This document shows positions 25,806 through 35,235 of a stretch of 64,000 nucleotides of DNA, one piece after another. Within the stretch, counting starts at the first letter, position 1; the number at the start of each line of letters is the position of its first letter. The notes under the pieces were generated by a model, which was not told where the DNA came from, did not search any database, and saw only the letters and a program-made list of their open reading frames with translations. The position numbers and the translations under genes were made by a program. The stretch is from assembly GCF_026343945.1 (NCBI RefSeq), contig NZ_JAPKNJ010000001.1, positions 1,798,001 through 1,862,000 on the forward strand. The letters are read 5' to 3'. Source of the DNA: Kaistia algarum. Lineage in GTDB: Bacteria; Pseudomonadota; Alphaproteobacteria; Rhizobiales; Kaistiaceae.

Positions 25806-27183
25806 GCTCGGCCTCGGCCCCGGCCTCGCGCTCGCCGAGGCACGGGCTCGCATCGCCGATCCGGACGTCGCCGATATCGATAGCGCGGCCGACGACGCGC
25901 TGATGGAGCGCCTCGCCGATGGCTGCGAGCGCTATACGCCGCTGGTCGCCCGCCAGGATGGCAACGAACTCATCCTCGACATCACCGGCGTGGCGCCGAT
26001 CTTCAAGGGCGAGGCGGCGCTGTTCCGCGATCTGCTGCGCCGCCTGGCCGCATCCGGCCTCACCGCCCATGGCGCCATCGCCGGTGCGAGCGAGGCAGCC
26101 CGCGCGCTGGCCCGTACCGGCCGCTCTCGTATCATCAAACCGGGACACGAGGCGCAAGCCGTCCGGCCGCTCCCGGTGGCGGCACTCGACCTCGGCGAGG
26201 CCGAAACGCTGGCGCTATCCCGCGCCGGACTGAAAACCATCGCCGACCTTGTCGACCGGCCGCGCGCCCCGCTCGCCGCCCGCTTTGGCGCAACCATCGT
26301 CGAACGGCTCGAAAGACTGACGGGGCGGGCCGAGCACCCGATCTCGCCGCGCCGGCCGATGCCGGTCCTGGTGACGGAGCGGATCTTCTTCGAGCCGGTC
26401 GTGCGCGAGGAAGACATCAGCGCGACGCTCAAAATTCTCGCCAGCCAACTCGCGCGGGAACTGGAGGCGCGCGGCGAGGGCGGTCGTGGCTTCGAGGCGT
26501 GCTTCTACCGTGTCGACGGGGCCGTGCGGCGCATCGCGGTCGCGACCGCCCGGCCGAACCGCGATCCGCGAATGCTGCAACGTCTCTTCGGTGAGCGGCT
26601 GGACGCTCTTTCCGATCCGCTCGATGCCGGCTTCGGCTTCGACCTGATCCGCCTCGGCGCCTTCCGAACCGAATCGATGACAGAGGCTCAGGCGACCCTT
26701 GACGGCAATAAGCAGGATGAAGGCGCCGTCTTCGATCTCGTCGACCAGCTCGGCGCTCGCTTCGGCACCGCCCATGTGCTGCGCTTTGCGTCGGAGGACA
26801 CGCATATTCCCGAGCGCCGCTCGCGCCTCTTGCCGGCGATCCAATCCAGCGGCGCCCTCCCTGCGATCGAGGCTCAGCCCGGAGAACCGCCGCTGCGCCC
26901 GCTCTCCCTCCTCGATCCACCGGAGCGGATCGAAGCCCTCGCCGAAGTGCCCGACGGCCCGCCACTGCGCTTCCGCTGGCGCCGCGTGCTGCACGCCGTA
27001 GCCCATGCCGAGGGGCCCGAGCGCATCGCGCCGGAATGGTGGCGCGAGGAAAAGGCACCGAAGACGCGCGATTATTATCGCGTCGAGGACAGCGAAGGCC
27101 GCCGCTTCTGGCTCTATCGCCAAGGCCTCTATGAAGGCGGGGAGCCCCACCCGCTCTGGTTCATGCACGGACTGTTCGCATGA
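25627..27183 (+). CDS. imuB: Catalytically inactive Y-family polymerase homologue ImuB
   Basis: A 518-residue ImuB. It begins RRFCAIRLPFLASDRLRRLP, where a true Y-family polymerase would have catalytic acidic residues; as in known ImuB proteins these are absent, so it acts as a scaffold linking DnaE2 to the sliding clamp. Later motifs include LADGCERYTPLVARQDGNEL, LILDITGVAPIF and a helix-hairpin-helix region (LSRAGLKTIADLVDRPRAPL). The C-terminal REEKAPKTRDYYRVEDSEGR is typical. Its stop overlaps the dnaE2 start (ATGA), so the genes are translationally coupled. The ATG at 25627 is chosen over the TTG at 25609. Confidence 0.93.
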   Translation: MDASYPRRFCAIRLPFLASDRLRRLPRGSFSRLSPEKPLLIVEKVKGAMRIAAPDPAALRLGLGPGLALAEARARIADPDVADIDSAADDALMERLADGCERYTPLVARQDGNELILDITGVAPIFKGEAALFRDLLRRLAASGLTAHGAIAGASEAARALARTGRSRIIKPGHEAQAVRPLPVAALDLGEAETLALSRAGLKTIADLVDRPRAPLAARFGATIVERLERLTGRAEHPISPRRPMPVLVTERIFFEPVVREEDISATLKILASQLARELEARGEGGRGFEACFYRVDGAVRRIAVATARPNRDPRMLQRLFGERLDALSDPLDAGFGFDLIRLGAFRTESMTEAQATLDGNKQDEGAVFDLVDQLGARFGTAHVLRFASEDTHIPERRSRLLPAIQSSGALPAIEAQPGEPPLRPLSLLDPPERIEALAEVPDGPPLRFRWRRVLHAVAHAEGPERIAPEWWREEKAPKTRDYYRVEDSEGRRFWLYRQGLYEGGEPHPLWFMHGLFA

Positions 27184-30100
27184 GCATTGCAACTCCGCTT
27201 TATGCCGAACTGGCCTGCCTCAGCAATTTTTCCTTCCTGGAAGGCGGGTCGCATGCCCATGAGCTCGTTACGCAAGCCCATGCGCTTGGCCTCTCTGGTA
27301 TCGCCATCGCGGATCGGAACACGTTCGCCGGCATCGTTCGGGCCCATGAGGCTTGGAAGAGCAAGATGCATGGCGAGACTTGGCGGAAGGGGTTGAAGCT
27401 CCTCGTCGGCGTTCGCCTCGTCTTTGCCGATGGCACGCCCGACATCCTCGCCTATCCGACCGACCGGCCGGCCTATAGCCGGCTCTCGCATCTGCTGAGC
27501 CTCGGCAAGGGGCGCACGTCGAAGGGCGAATGCGAGATCCGTTTTGAGGATCTCCGCACCTTTCAGGAGGATTCGCTCTTCATTCTGATGCCGCCCCGTG
27601 GTTCCACGGACGGTATCGGCGCTCCCCTGAAAGCGCTCGCGGCTCTGGCGCCGGGGCGAAGCTGGCTGGGCGCCGCCTTTTATCGCCGCGGCGACGACCG
27701 CCGCCGCCTTGCCGCTCTGGCGCAGATCGCTCGCAAGACCGACGTTCCCCTGATTGCCGTCAATGACGTGCTCTATCACGCGCCGGAGCGTCGCCCCCTC
27801 CAGGACGTGCTCGCGTGCATTCGGGAAAAGACGACGATCGAAAAGGCCGGCCGCCGGCTGGAGATGAATGCCGAACGGCATCTGAAGCCGCCTGCCGAGA
27901 TGGCGCGACTGTTCCGCGACCGGCCGGAGGCCATTGCCGAGACGATGCTCTTTATGCGGCGCATCACCTTCACGCTCGACGAGATCGAATATCAATATCC
28001 GCGCGAGCCGGTGCCGCTCGGTACGACGCCGCACCGCTATCTGCAGGCGCTCGTCTTCCAGGGCGCCAAGAAGCGCTATCCGCTCCGGATACCGCCTGCC
28101 GTGCGCAAGCAGATCAAGCATGAACTGCTGATGGTGCGCCGGCTCGATTATCCGGCCTATTTCATTACCGTCCATGACATCGTTGAGTATGCGCGCGAGA
28201 TCGGCATCCTCTGCCAGGGACGAGGATCGGCGGCCAATTCAGTCATTTGCTTCTGCTTGGGCGTCACCTCTGTCGACCCGATGCGGCACAAGCTGCTCTT
28301 CGAGCGCTTCCTGTCGGCCGAGCGCAAAGAACCGCCCGACATCGACGTCGATTTCGAGCATGAGCGGCGCGAGGAGGTGATCCAATATATCTACCGCCGC
28401 TATGGCCGCTTGCGCGCATCGATCTGCGCTACCGTGATCTCCTATCGGTCCAAGAGTGCCATCCGCGAAGTCGGCAAGGCGCTCGGGCTCTCCGAGGATG
28501 TGATCCTGGCGCTGGGCGGCACGATCTGGGGGGGCGGCTGGGGTTCGGGCATCCAGGAGAAATTCGTGGCCGAGGCCGGTCTCGACCCCGCCAATCCGAC
28601 CATCCGCCGCGCTATCGACCTTGCCATGGAACTGCGTGGTTTTCCCCGACACCTCTCCCAGCATGTCGGCGGCTTCGTGCTGACGCGAGCCCTTCTTAAC
28701 GACCTGGTGCCGAGCGGACCGGCCGCGATGGAGGATCGCTCCTTCATCGAATGGGACAAGGATGACATCGACACCGTCCAGATGATGAAGGTCGATATCC
28801 TCGGTCTCGGCATACTGACCTGCATCCGCAAGGCCTTCGACCTGATCGAGGGCGCTGGCGGCGTGTCTTACGAGCTGCACACCGTCCCGTCCGAGGATCC
28901 GGCCGTCTACGACATGCTCTGCACGGGCGATTCGATCGGCGTCTTCCAGGTCGAGAGCCGGGCGCAAATGAACATGCTGCCACGCCTCAAGCCGCGAAAG
29001 CTCTATGATCTCGTCATCCAGGTCGCGATCGTCCGCCCTGGCCCGATCCAGGGCAATATGGTCCACCCCTATCTGAAGCGGCGCATGGGTCTCGAGAAGC
29101 CCCATTATCCTTCGCCTTCGCCGCAGCATGGTCCCGCGAACGAATTGGAGGATGTCCTCAGGCGCACCGAAGGCGTGCCGATTTTCCAGGAGCAGGCCAT
29201 GAAGCTCGCGATGGTCGCAGCAAAATTCTCCGGCGACGAGGCCAACGGCCTGCGCAAGGCGATGGCGACCTTCCGGCGCAATGGAACGATCGGATCCTAC
29301 AAGGAGAAGATGGTCGGGCGGATGATCGAGCGCGGCTATGAGCAGAGCTTTGCCGAGGCCTGCTTCGCCCAGATCGAAGGCTTCGGCGAATATGGCTTTC
29401 CCGAAAGCCATGCGGCGAGCTTCGCCAAGCTGGTCTATGTCTCGGCCTGGCTCAAATGCCACCATCCCGCCGCCTTCGCCGCGGCGCTGCTCAATTCACA
29501 GCCGATGGGATTTTATGCGCCAGCACAGATCGTGCGCGATGCGGCCGAGCATGGCGTGCCGGTGCATCCGGTCGACGTCAATTCGAGCTTCTGGGACAAC
29601 ACGCTCGAACCCACGGAAAAAGGTCTCGCGCTGCGGCTCGGCTTCCGCCAGATCGACGGCTTTCGCGAGGACTGGGCGTTGAGGATCGCGGCGGCGCGCG
29701 GCCGGGGCTTTGGTTCCATGGACGACTTCGTCCGCCATACCGGGCTCGAACGCCGGGCTTATGAAAAGCTCGCCGATGCGGACGCCCTGCGCTCGATGGA
29801 CCTCGACCGTCGCGAGGGTCTGTGGCAGGTCCGCCGCCTGCCAGATTCGCGGCTTCTACCGCTGTTCGCGGCGGCGGATGCGGCCGAACTGGCTGCAGAG
29901 ACCGACGTGCCGCTACCGGAAATGCCGCTTTCCGAGCATGTCATCGCCGACTATCAGACGCTGCGCCTGTCGCTGAAGGCCCATCCGATGAGCTTCCTGC
30001 GCGCGCGCCTCGCCGGGGAACGCATCCTTTCGGCGCAGGAGACGACGGCGCTTGCCGACGGGGCAGCCGCGCGGATGGCCGGCGTCGTGCTAGTGCGCCA

Positions 30101-30461
30101 GCGGCCCGGCAAAGGCAATGTCGTGTTCATGACGCTGGAGGACGAGACCGGAATCGTCAATGTCGTCGTCTGGACCCGGCTCTTCGAAAAATTCCGCCGC
30201 ACGATCCTTGGCGCGAAGCTGGTCCTCGTCGAGGGCAATATCCAGCGCAGCCCGGAGAATGTCGTGCATCTGGTCGCGACGAACCTCGTCGACCGGACAG
30301 ACGATCTGCGCCATCTGTCGGAGGATCGCCAACCGAAGCTCGATCCCTCTCGGGCCGACGAATTCCTGCATCCGCAAGCGCCGCGCGGCCCGAAACGCCG
30401 CCCCGGCGGCCAGCACCCGCGCGACGTCCGCATCATCCCGAAATCACGGGATTTTCACTAG
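27180..30461 (+). CDS. dnaE2: Error-prone DNA polymerase DnaE2
   Basis: A 1093-residue C-family polymerase, the usual DnaE2 length. The N-terminal PHP domain starts YAELACLSNFSFLEGGSHAH, the catalytic aspartates are in PDIDVDF near 385-391, and GFGEYGFPESHAASFAKLVY and a C-terminal OB fold (GKGNVVFMTLEDETGIVNVV) follow. It performs translesion synthesis with ImuB and ImuA. Its ATG overlaps the imuB stop by 4 nt, completing one SOS-controlled operon. The next gene is convergent. Confidence 0.96.
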   Translation: MSIATPLYAELACLSNFSFLEGGSHAHELVTQAHALGLSGIAIADRNTFAGIVRAHEAWKSKMHGETWRKGLKLLVGVRLVFADGTPDILAYPTDRPAYSRLSHLLSLGKGRTSKGECEIRFEDLRTFQEDSLFILMPPRGSTDGIGAPLKALAALAPGRSWLGAAFYRRGDDRRRLAALAQIARKTDVPLIAVNDVLYHAPERRPLQDVLACIREKTTIEKAGRRLEMNAERHLKPPAEMARLFRDRPEAIAETMLFMRRITFTLDEIEYQYPREPVPLGTTPHRYLQALVFQGAKKRYPLRIPPAVRKQIKHELLMVRRLDYPAYFITVHDIVEYAREIGILCQGRGSAANSVICFCLGVTSVDPMRHKLLFERFLSAERKEPPDIDVDFEHERREEVIQYIYRRYGRLRASICATVISYRSKSAIREVGKALGLSEDVILALGGTIWGGGWGSGIQEKFVAEAGLDPANPTIRRAIDLAMELRGFPRHLSQHVGGFVLTRALLNDLVPSGPAAMEDRSFIEWDKDDIDTVQMMKVDILGLGILTCIRKAFDLIEGAGGVSYELHTVPSEDPAVYDMLCTGDSIGVFQVESRAQMNMLPRLKPRKLYDLVIQVAIVRPGPIQGNMVHPYLKRRMGLEKPHYPSPSPQHGPANELEDVLRRTEGVPIFQEQAMKLAMVAAKFSGDEANGLRKAMATFRRNGTIGSYKEKMVGRMIERGYEQSFAEACFAQIEGFGEYGFPESHAASFAKLVYVSAWLKCHHPAAFAAALLNSQPMGFYAPAQIVRDAAEHGVPVHPVDVNSSFWDNTLEPTEKGLALRLGFRQIDGFREDWALRIAAARGRGFGSMDDFVRHTGLERRAYEKLADADALRSMDLDRREGLWQVRRLPDSRLLPLFAAADAAELAAETDVPLPEMPLSEHVIADYQTLRLSLKAHPMSFLRARLAGERILSAQETTALADGAAARMAGVVLVRQRPGKGNVVFMTLEDETGIVNVVVWTRLFEKFRRTILGAKLVLVEGNIQRSPENVVHLVATNLVDRTDDLRHLSEDRQPKLDPSRADEFLHPQAPRGPKRRPGGQHPRDVRIIPKSRDFH

Positions 30462-30474
30462 GAAAGATCAGGCT

Positions 30475-30783
30475 TCAATAAGAAAGATCGTAGACGAGAA
30501 TGCCGTCCACACCGCCCTCGGCCGCCGCCACGATCTTCGCGCCGACCTTGGCATGGGCCTCGTCGGCGAGATATTGGTCGCGGGCTTCGGTGCTGCGAAA
30601 GGTCACGATGAACCCTTCGGAGAAGCCCTTGTCGAGGCCTTCGGGGCTCGAATTGGCGCCGATGATGATCTGGGTCAGCCCGGGAATGCGCGGCTTAAGC
30701 GCTTGAAGTCCCTTATAGATATCGTCGCGCATGGCATCCGTGGCGTCCTTGCGGTAACGAATGAAGACGCAGTGGCTGATCAT
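30475..30783 (-). CDS. Dabb-domain (stress-responsive A/B barrel) protein
   Basis: A 102-residue single Dabb domain: ISHCVFIRYRKDATDAMRDD at the start and FRSTEARDQYLADEAHAKVG in the second half. These dimeric alpha-beta barrels include stress proteins and polyketide cyclases, so it could bind or process a small molecule. Its ATG overlaps the stop of the GMC oxidoreductase upstream (30780-30783), which ties it to that enzyme. It is the last gene of the minus-strand catabolic cluster. A substrate cannot be inferred. Confidence 0.8.
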   Translation of the reverse strand: MISHCVFIRYRKDATDAMRDDIYKGLQALKPRIPGLTQIIIGANSSPEGLDKGFSEGFIVTFRSTEARDQYLADEAHAKVGAKIVAAAEGGVDGILVYDLSY

Positions 30784-32435
30784 CGGCTTTCCACCCTTTT
30801 TGCATCGGCGACTCGCGGCCGCACTTCTTCGATTGCCGCGATTCTAGCCCGTGGCAGCGGCGAAACGCCACGAATAAGATCAGCCGCCTTTTCTCCGATC
30901 ATGATGGTCGGCGCATTGGTGTTGGATGAATTCACCTGCGGCATGATCGAGGAATCGGCAACGCGCAGTCCCTCGATGCCGCGAACCTTCAATTCCGGAT
31001 CGACGACGGCGTGCTCGTCGATGCCCATCTTGCAGGTGCCGGCCGGGTGGTGGTCGGTCTTGGCGTGACGACAGCCATAGTCGAAAAGTTCCTGGTCGGT
31101 CCGGATGCCGTCGCCAGGCAGTCTCTCAGCCATGATGAACGGCGCGAATGCTTTCTGGCGGAAGATCCCACGGGCGAGCTTCAAGCCTTCCAGCGACATT
31201 TCGCGGTCATAGGGGTCTTCCCAATAATTCGGATCGATCAGCGGCGCGGCGGCTGGATCGGCGGACGCGAGCCGCACCGTTCCGCGAGAGCGGGGGCGCA
31301 GGAAAGCCGAGTTCAGCGTGACGCCGGCATTCTTCAGTTTCGCGACGCCGGCCTCGATGCCGGAGCCGAGGCCGAGATGAAACTGGATATCGGGCGAGCG
31401 CGCTTCCGGATCGGCATACCAGAAACCTCCGGTTTCGAAGAGAGAGGAGGCTACAGGACCTTGTTTGAACAGGAGATATTGAACTCCGGCCCAGGCCGAG
31501 CGGTACCATTTGGCATAGGAATCATAGGTGTGGTCGCCGGTGCATTCGCAGATGGCGAACAGATCGAGATGATCCTGCAGATTGCCGCCGACGCCCGCGA
31601 GGTCGTGGACCACATCGACCCCGACCGCGCGCAAATGATCGGCCGGGCCGATGCCCGATTGCAGCAGAAGCTTCGGCGAGCCGATCGCGCCGGAGGAAAC
31701 GATGATTTCGCTATTCGCCGAAATCCTTGACTTCACGCCATTTTCAGCGATCTCGACGCCGACGGCCCGGCCCTTCTCGACAAGGATGCGCAGCACCTGA
31801 ACTCCAGTGCGCACCGAGAGGTTGGGACGCGATGCCGCGGCGCGTAGATAGCCAACGGCGGAGGAGCGGCGGGCGTTCTTCTGCGACAATTGATAGAAGC
31901 CGACGCCAGCCTGGCGGGCGCCGTTGAAATCATGGTTGTAGGGGATGCCCATTTCCTGGGCAGCGCGCATATAGGCGTCGCAGATCGGCAGCGGGGCAAC
32001 CGGCATGGAGACGCCGATCGGGCCGCCCGAGGCGTGGAAATCATCGCTAAAGCGTTGGTTATCCTCTGCTCTCTTGAAATAGGGCAGCACCTCTTCATAG
32101 GACCAGCCTCGGCAGCCGGCCTGCGCCCACTCCTCATAGTCGAGGCGGTTGCCGCGCGTATAGAGCTGGGCGTTGATGGTCGAGCCGCCGCCGATGACCT
32201 TGGCCTGCGTATAGCGCAGCACGCGGCCATTCATGTGGCGCTGCGGCACGGTCGACCAGCCCCAGGAGCCTATCCCCTTGGTCATCTTGGCGAATCCCGC
32301 CGGCCAGTGGTAGAGCGGGCTCGTATCCTTCGGCCCCGCTTCCAGCAGGAGAACCTGGACCGATGGATCTTCCGACAGCCGCGCCGCAATGGCACAGCCA
32401 GCCGGGCCACCGCCGACGATGATGTAATCGGTCAT
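30780..32435 (-). CDS. GMC-family FAD-dependent oxidoreductase (choline dehydrogenase-like)
   Basis: A 551-residue GMC oxidoreductase. The FAD dinucleotide-binding motif GGGPAG is at 8-13, the GMC signature GGGSTINAQLYTRGN near 80 and the C-terminal active-site His region HHPAGTCKMG near 460, followed by SIMPQVNSSNTNAPTIMIGE. These enzymes oxidise alcohols or sugars with FAD. I start at 32435 because FAD binding begins immediately; the upstream in-frame stretch covers the operator at 32483. It is the second GMC enzyme of the cluster, coupled to the Dabb gene. Confidence 0.9.
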   Translation of the reverse strand: MTDYIIVGGGPAGCAIAARLSEDPSVQVLLLEAGPKDTSPLYHWPAGFAKMTKGIGSWGWSTVPQRHMNGRVLRYTQAKVIGGGSTINAQLYTRGNRLDYEEWAQAGCRGWSYEEVLPYFKRAEDNQRFSDDFHASGGPIGVSMPVAPLPICDAYMRAAQEMGIPYNHDFNGARQAGVGFYQLSQKNARRSSAVGYLRAAASRPNLSVRTGVQVLRILVEKGRAVGVEIAENGVKSRISANSEIIVSSGAIGSPKLLLQSGIGPADHLRAVGVDVVHDLAGVGGNLQDHLDLFAICECTGDHTYDSYAKWYRSAWAGVQYLLFKQGPVASSLFETGGFWYADPEARSPDIQFHLGLGSGIEAGVAKLKNAGVTLNSAFLRPRSRGTVRLASADPAAAPLIDPNYWEDPYDREMSLEGLKLARGIFRQKAFAPFIMAERLPGDGIRTDQELFDYGCRHAKTDHHPAGTCKMGIDEHAVVDPELKVRGIEGLRVADSSIMPQVNSSNTNAPTIMIGEKAADLIRGVSPLPRARIAAIEEVRPRVADAKRVESR

Positions 32436-32482
32436 CTCAAACCTCTTGGCCCATTTCGCCCGCACACTACCGGTGGCGAAAC

Positions 32483-32494
32483 TGGAACGTTCCA
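32483..32494. promoter_or_regulatory. LacI-type operator copy 3, between SDR and GMC genes
   Basis: A perfect 12-bp palindrome, TGGAACGTTCCA, identical to the two sites at 45752 and 45949. It lies 47 bp upstream of the GMC start at 32435, inside the short gap after the SDR gene. This suggests a separate, LacI-controlled internal promoter for the GMC-Dabb pair. Confidence 0.75.
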
Positions 32495-32502
32495 ATTCTG
32501 CA

Positions 32503-33270
32503 TCACAGCCTCGCTACACCGAGACCGCCATCGACGCCGATGACGGCGCCGGTCGAGAAGGCGAAGGCGCCCGAGGCGAGCGCGACGACGGCACGGGCAA
32601 TGTCGGAGCCCTCGCCCCAGCGGCCGGCCGGAACCAGCCCGCCCTCGATGAGCCGGTCATATTTCTCCGCGACGGCCGCCGTCATGTCAGAGCGGATGAT
32701 GCCGGGTCGAACTTCGAAGACGCCGATGCCAGTGGGCGCGAGGCGCAGCGCCAAATTCTGGACGAACATCGCAAGTCCCGCCTTGGAGACGCAATATTCG
32801 GTTCGCTCCGGCGAGGCATGGGTCGCGGAGACCGAGGTGACCGTGATTACGGCGCGGGGATGGATCAAGGCGCTGGCCAGCATCGCCTGGACGACGCGCT
32901 GGGTCAGAAACAGCGTGCCGCGAAGGTTGACGTCGAGGACGCGGTCGAAATTCTCCGCCTTCATGTCGAGCAGATCGCCGCGTACCACCGCGCCGATGCC
33001 GGCATTGTTGACGAGGAGATCCACCGGCCCGAGCGCTTGCTCGATTTGGGCCAGCATCGGGCCATGCGAGGCGAGATCGGCGAGATCGAATCCGGCGAAA
33101 TACCCCTTCCCACCCGCCTTCTCAATCCCAGCAAGCGTCTCGTGCGGGTCGGACTCAGCACGATCCGCGACCGCCACCTCATAACCCGCCTCGGCCAGTG
33201 CCAAGGCGACCGCGCGGCCGATGCCACGGGCGGCGCCGGTGACTAGGGCGATGGGACGTCGCGTTGTCAT
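32503..33270 (-). CDS. Short-chain dehydrogenase/reductase (classical SDR)
   Basis: A 255-residue classical SDR. TGAARGIG is at residues 11-18, NNAGIG in the middle and the catalytic Tyr and Lys in EYCVSKAG near 159-163; VRPGIIRSDMT and GAVIGVDGGLGV complete the family pattern. It is annotated in relatives as 3-ketoacyl-ACP reductase-like, but the sugar context makes a polyol or keto-sugar substrate more likely. Its ATG overlaps the upstream GMC stop by 4 nt. It belongs to the middle of the catabolic cluster. Confidence 0.88.
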   Translation of the reverse strand: MTTRRPIALVTGAARGIGRAVALALAEAGYEVAVADRAESDPHETLAGIEKAGGKGYFAGFDLADLASHGPMLAQIEQALGPVDLLVNNAGIGAVVRGDLLDMKAENFDRVLDVNLRGTLFLTQRVVQAMLASALIHPRAVITVTSVSATHASPERTEYCVSKAGLAMFVQNLALRLAPTGIGVFEVRPGIIRSDMTAAVAEKYDRLIEGGLVPAGRWGEGSDIARAVVALASGAFAFSTGAVIGVDGGLGVARL

Positions 33271-34769
33271 GCGGCGAACCCTGTCGCGATCATGTGGTCG
33301 GCGGTGCGCAGCGCCTGCGCCGCGATGGTGAGCGCCGGATTGACCGCAGCCGAAGTCGGCAGGAAGGACGCGTCGACAACGAAAAGGTTTGAGTGGTCGT
33401 GGGCGCGGCAATTCGTATCGAGCGCCGACGTCGCCGGATCGCTGCCGAAGCGGACGGTGCCGCATTGATGCGAGGGCGTGCGGCGATCGAAGGGCTTGGT
33501 CAGAACAATCGGGAAACCGGCGGCTCGGAGCCGCTCCTTCATCGCATCGATGAGCTTCTGGTGCGCGACCATGTTGGAGCGCTTCCATTGCAGGACGACG
33601 CGCTCGCCATCGACGAAGATGCGGCTTTCCGGATCGGGCAGATCCTCGTTCATGGCGAGGAAATCGACGGCGTGGCTGGCGAGCCAGGACAGCGACCATT
33701 CCGGCGCGAGAGGCACGCCAGCCTTCATCACCGGCCCGGAGACGCGGCCGAGCAGCTGGATATTGCCGAGCGGCCGGCCACCCTTGCCGTCAGACAGGTA
33801 GAAGTCGTTGAGGCCGAAGGTCTTCTGGTGGACCGCGTCATTGCGGAAGCGCGGATCGACGGCGATCATCGCCGTCGTATTGTGGTTCATGAAATAGCGG
33901 CCGACGACATCGGAAGCGTTAGCGAGCCCGTTCGGATGACGCTCGTCCTTCGAGGCGAGCAGCATCGCCGCCGATTTCACCGCTCCGGCGGAGAGCACGA
34001 CGATCTTCGGCGACAGCGTCTTCGTCTCCCCACCCTGAGAATAGACGATATGGTCGATCCGTCCGTCAGCGCCGGCAACGAGACACTGCACCTCGGCGCC
34101 GGTCTCTATGGTGATGTCCGGGTCCTCTAGGGCGCTGGCGAGGCCGCAGGTCTCGGCGTCCATCTTGCCCGCGCGGGTGTCGGGAAAGGCATCCCACGGC
34201 GTCTGGGCGCGCTTTAGCCAAGCCTCAATATCGACGCCGAGCGGCAGCGACGCCGGGTGCAGCCCGGTAGCGGCCAGCCGCGCGCGCACTTCGGCGAGCG
34301 GCCGCTCGTCGGGAACGGGCGCAAAATCGTAAGGCACGGAATGATAGGGCTCGGTCGGATCGCCTCCGAGTTCGCCGCGGACGCGGTAGAGCTGTTCGGC
34401 GCGGCTGTAATAGGGCTCGATCGCGTCATAGCCGAAGGGCCAGGCTGGTGAAATGCCGCCCTCATGCTCCAGCACGCCGAAATCCTCGGCGCGGTAGCGG
34501 ATCAGCACGGCGCCATAGAATTTCGAATTGCCGCCGACATAGTAATAATTGCCGGGATTGAACGCCGAACCGTCGGCAGCGTCGTACCAGACCTCCTTCG
34601 GGCGGAAGAAACCGCGCTGGAAGATCGCGCGCGGATCGCGCGTCTCCGGCGTATCGGCAAGCCGCTCGCCCTTTTCGAGGATCAGCACCTTGGCGCCCGA
34701 TCCGGCCAGCCCTGCCGCCAGGCTCGCACCGCCCATACCGGAGCCAATGATGACGATGTCGGGGGTCAT
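33267..34769 (-). CDS. GMC-type FAD-dependent oxidoreductase, sugar-oxidising branch
   Basis: A 500-residue GMC-related oxidoreductase distinct from the one at 30780. FAD binding GSGMGG is at 9-14; GNSKFYGAVLIRYRAEDFG, MNHNTTAMIAVDPRF and the C-terminal HQCGTVRFGSDPATSALDTN plus LFVVDASFLPTSAAVNPALT are typical of the branch with glucoside dehydrogenases and pyranose oxidases. It lacks a Tat signal, so it is probably cytoplasmic. I start at ATG 34769, not the TTG two codons upstream. It is coupled to the SDR by a 4-nt overlap and is the first gene after the repeat island. Confidence 0.85.
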   Translation of the reverse strand: MTPDIVIIGSGMGGASLAAGLAGSGAKVLILEKGERLADTPETRDPRAIFQRGFFRPKEVWYDAADGSAFNPGNYYYVGGNSKFYGAVLIRYRAEDFGVLEHEGGISPAWPFGYDAIEPYYSRAEQLYRVRGELGGDPTEPYHSVPYDFAPVPDERPLAEVRARLAATGLHPASLPLGVDIEAWLKRAQTPWDAFPDTRAGKMDAETCGLASALEDPDITIETGAEVQCLVAGADGRIDHIVYSQGGETKTLSPKIVVLSAGAVKSAAMLLASKDERHPNGLANASDVVGRYFMNHNTTAMIAVDPRFRNDAVHQKTFGLNDFYLSDGKGGRPLGNIQLLGRVSGPVMKAGVPLAPEWSLSWLASHAVDFLAMNEDLPDPESRIFVDGERVVLQWKRSNMVAHQKLIDAMKERLRAAGFPIVLTKPFDRRTPSHQCGTVRFGSDPATSALDTNCRAHDHSNLFVVDASFLPTSAAVNPALTIAAQALRTADHMIATGFAA

Positions 34770-34775
34770 GAGCAA

Positions 34776-35235
34776 GCCTCGGGCTTATCCCCTCGCCCCT
34801 TGCGGGGGAGGGCCAGGGAGGGGGAACCCGCTATCCGCGCGAAAACCGGCGCTGGTGACGCATTACGCCCGGCAAAGACCCCCCTCTCCAACTCTCCCCC
34901 ACAAGGGGGGAGAGGGTGAGCCCCGTTCTGCTCCTCCCCCCTTGTGGGGGAGGCCGGGAGAGGGGTGTGCCGGGGAAGCATGCGAGTTCCAAGGATAGGG
35001 CGGGGCAGTACCCCCCTTTCCAGCTCTCCCCCACAAGGGGGGAGAGGGAAAGGAAGACCCTCACCCCAGCCCTCTCCCGCTACGCGGGCGAGGGAGTCCT
35101 GACGGAGGACTTCATAAAGCTCACCGCTAGAGGTTGCCGCCCCCTCTCCCGTGCGCGGGAGAGGGCTGGGGTGAGGGCCTTGCTGCCTTCCCGAAGCCAC
35201 CACGACCTTCGATGCGCCAGTACCCGCCATGATCC
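34776..35235. repeat. Cluster of palindromic intergenic repeats (six hairpin units)
   Basis: This 460-bp gap has no credible gene. It is packed with CT/GA-rich inverted repeats. Units at 34892-34914 and 35024-35046 share CTCTCCCCC-ACAA-GGGGGGAGAG and are direct copies with their flanks. The unit at 34933-34953 is related and in reverse orientation. The arms at 35058-35080 and 35155-35177 are perfect 23-bp inverted copies around the centre, each also forming a local hairpin with CTCTCCCG/CGGGAGAG-type stems. A simpler CCCC-TTGC-GGGG hairpin lies near 34790-34812. It separates the ABC transporter ATPase gene from the GMC gene within one transcription direction. Confidence 0.85.
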
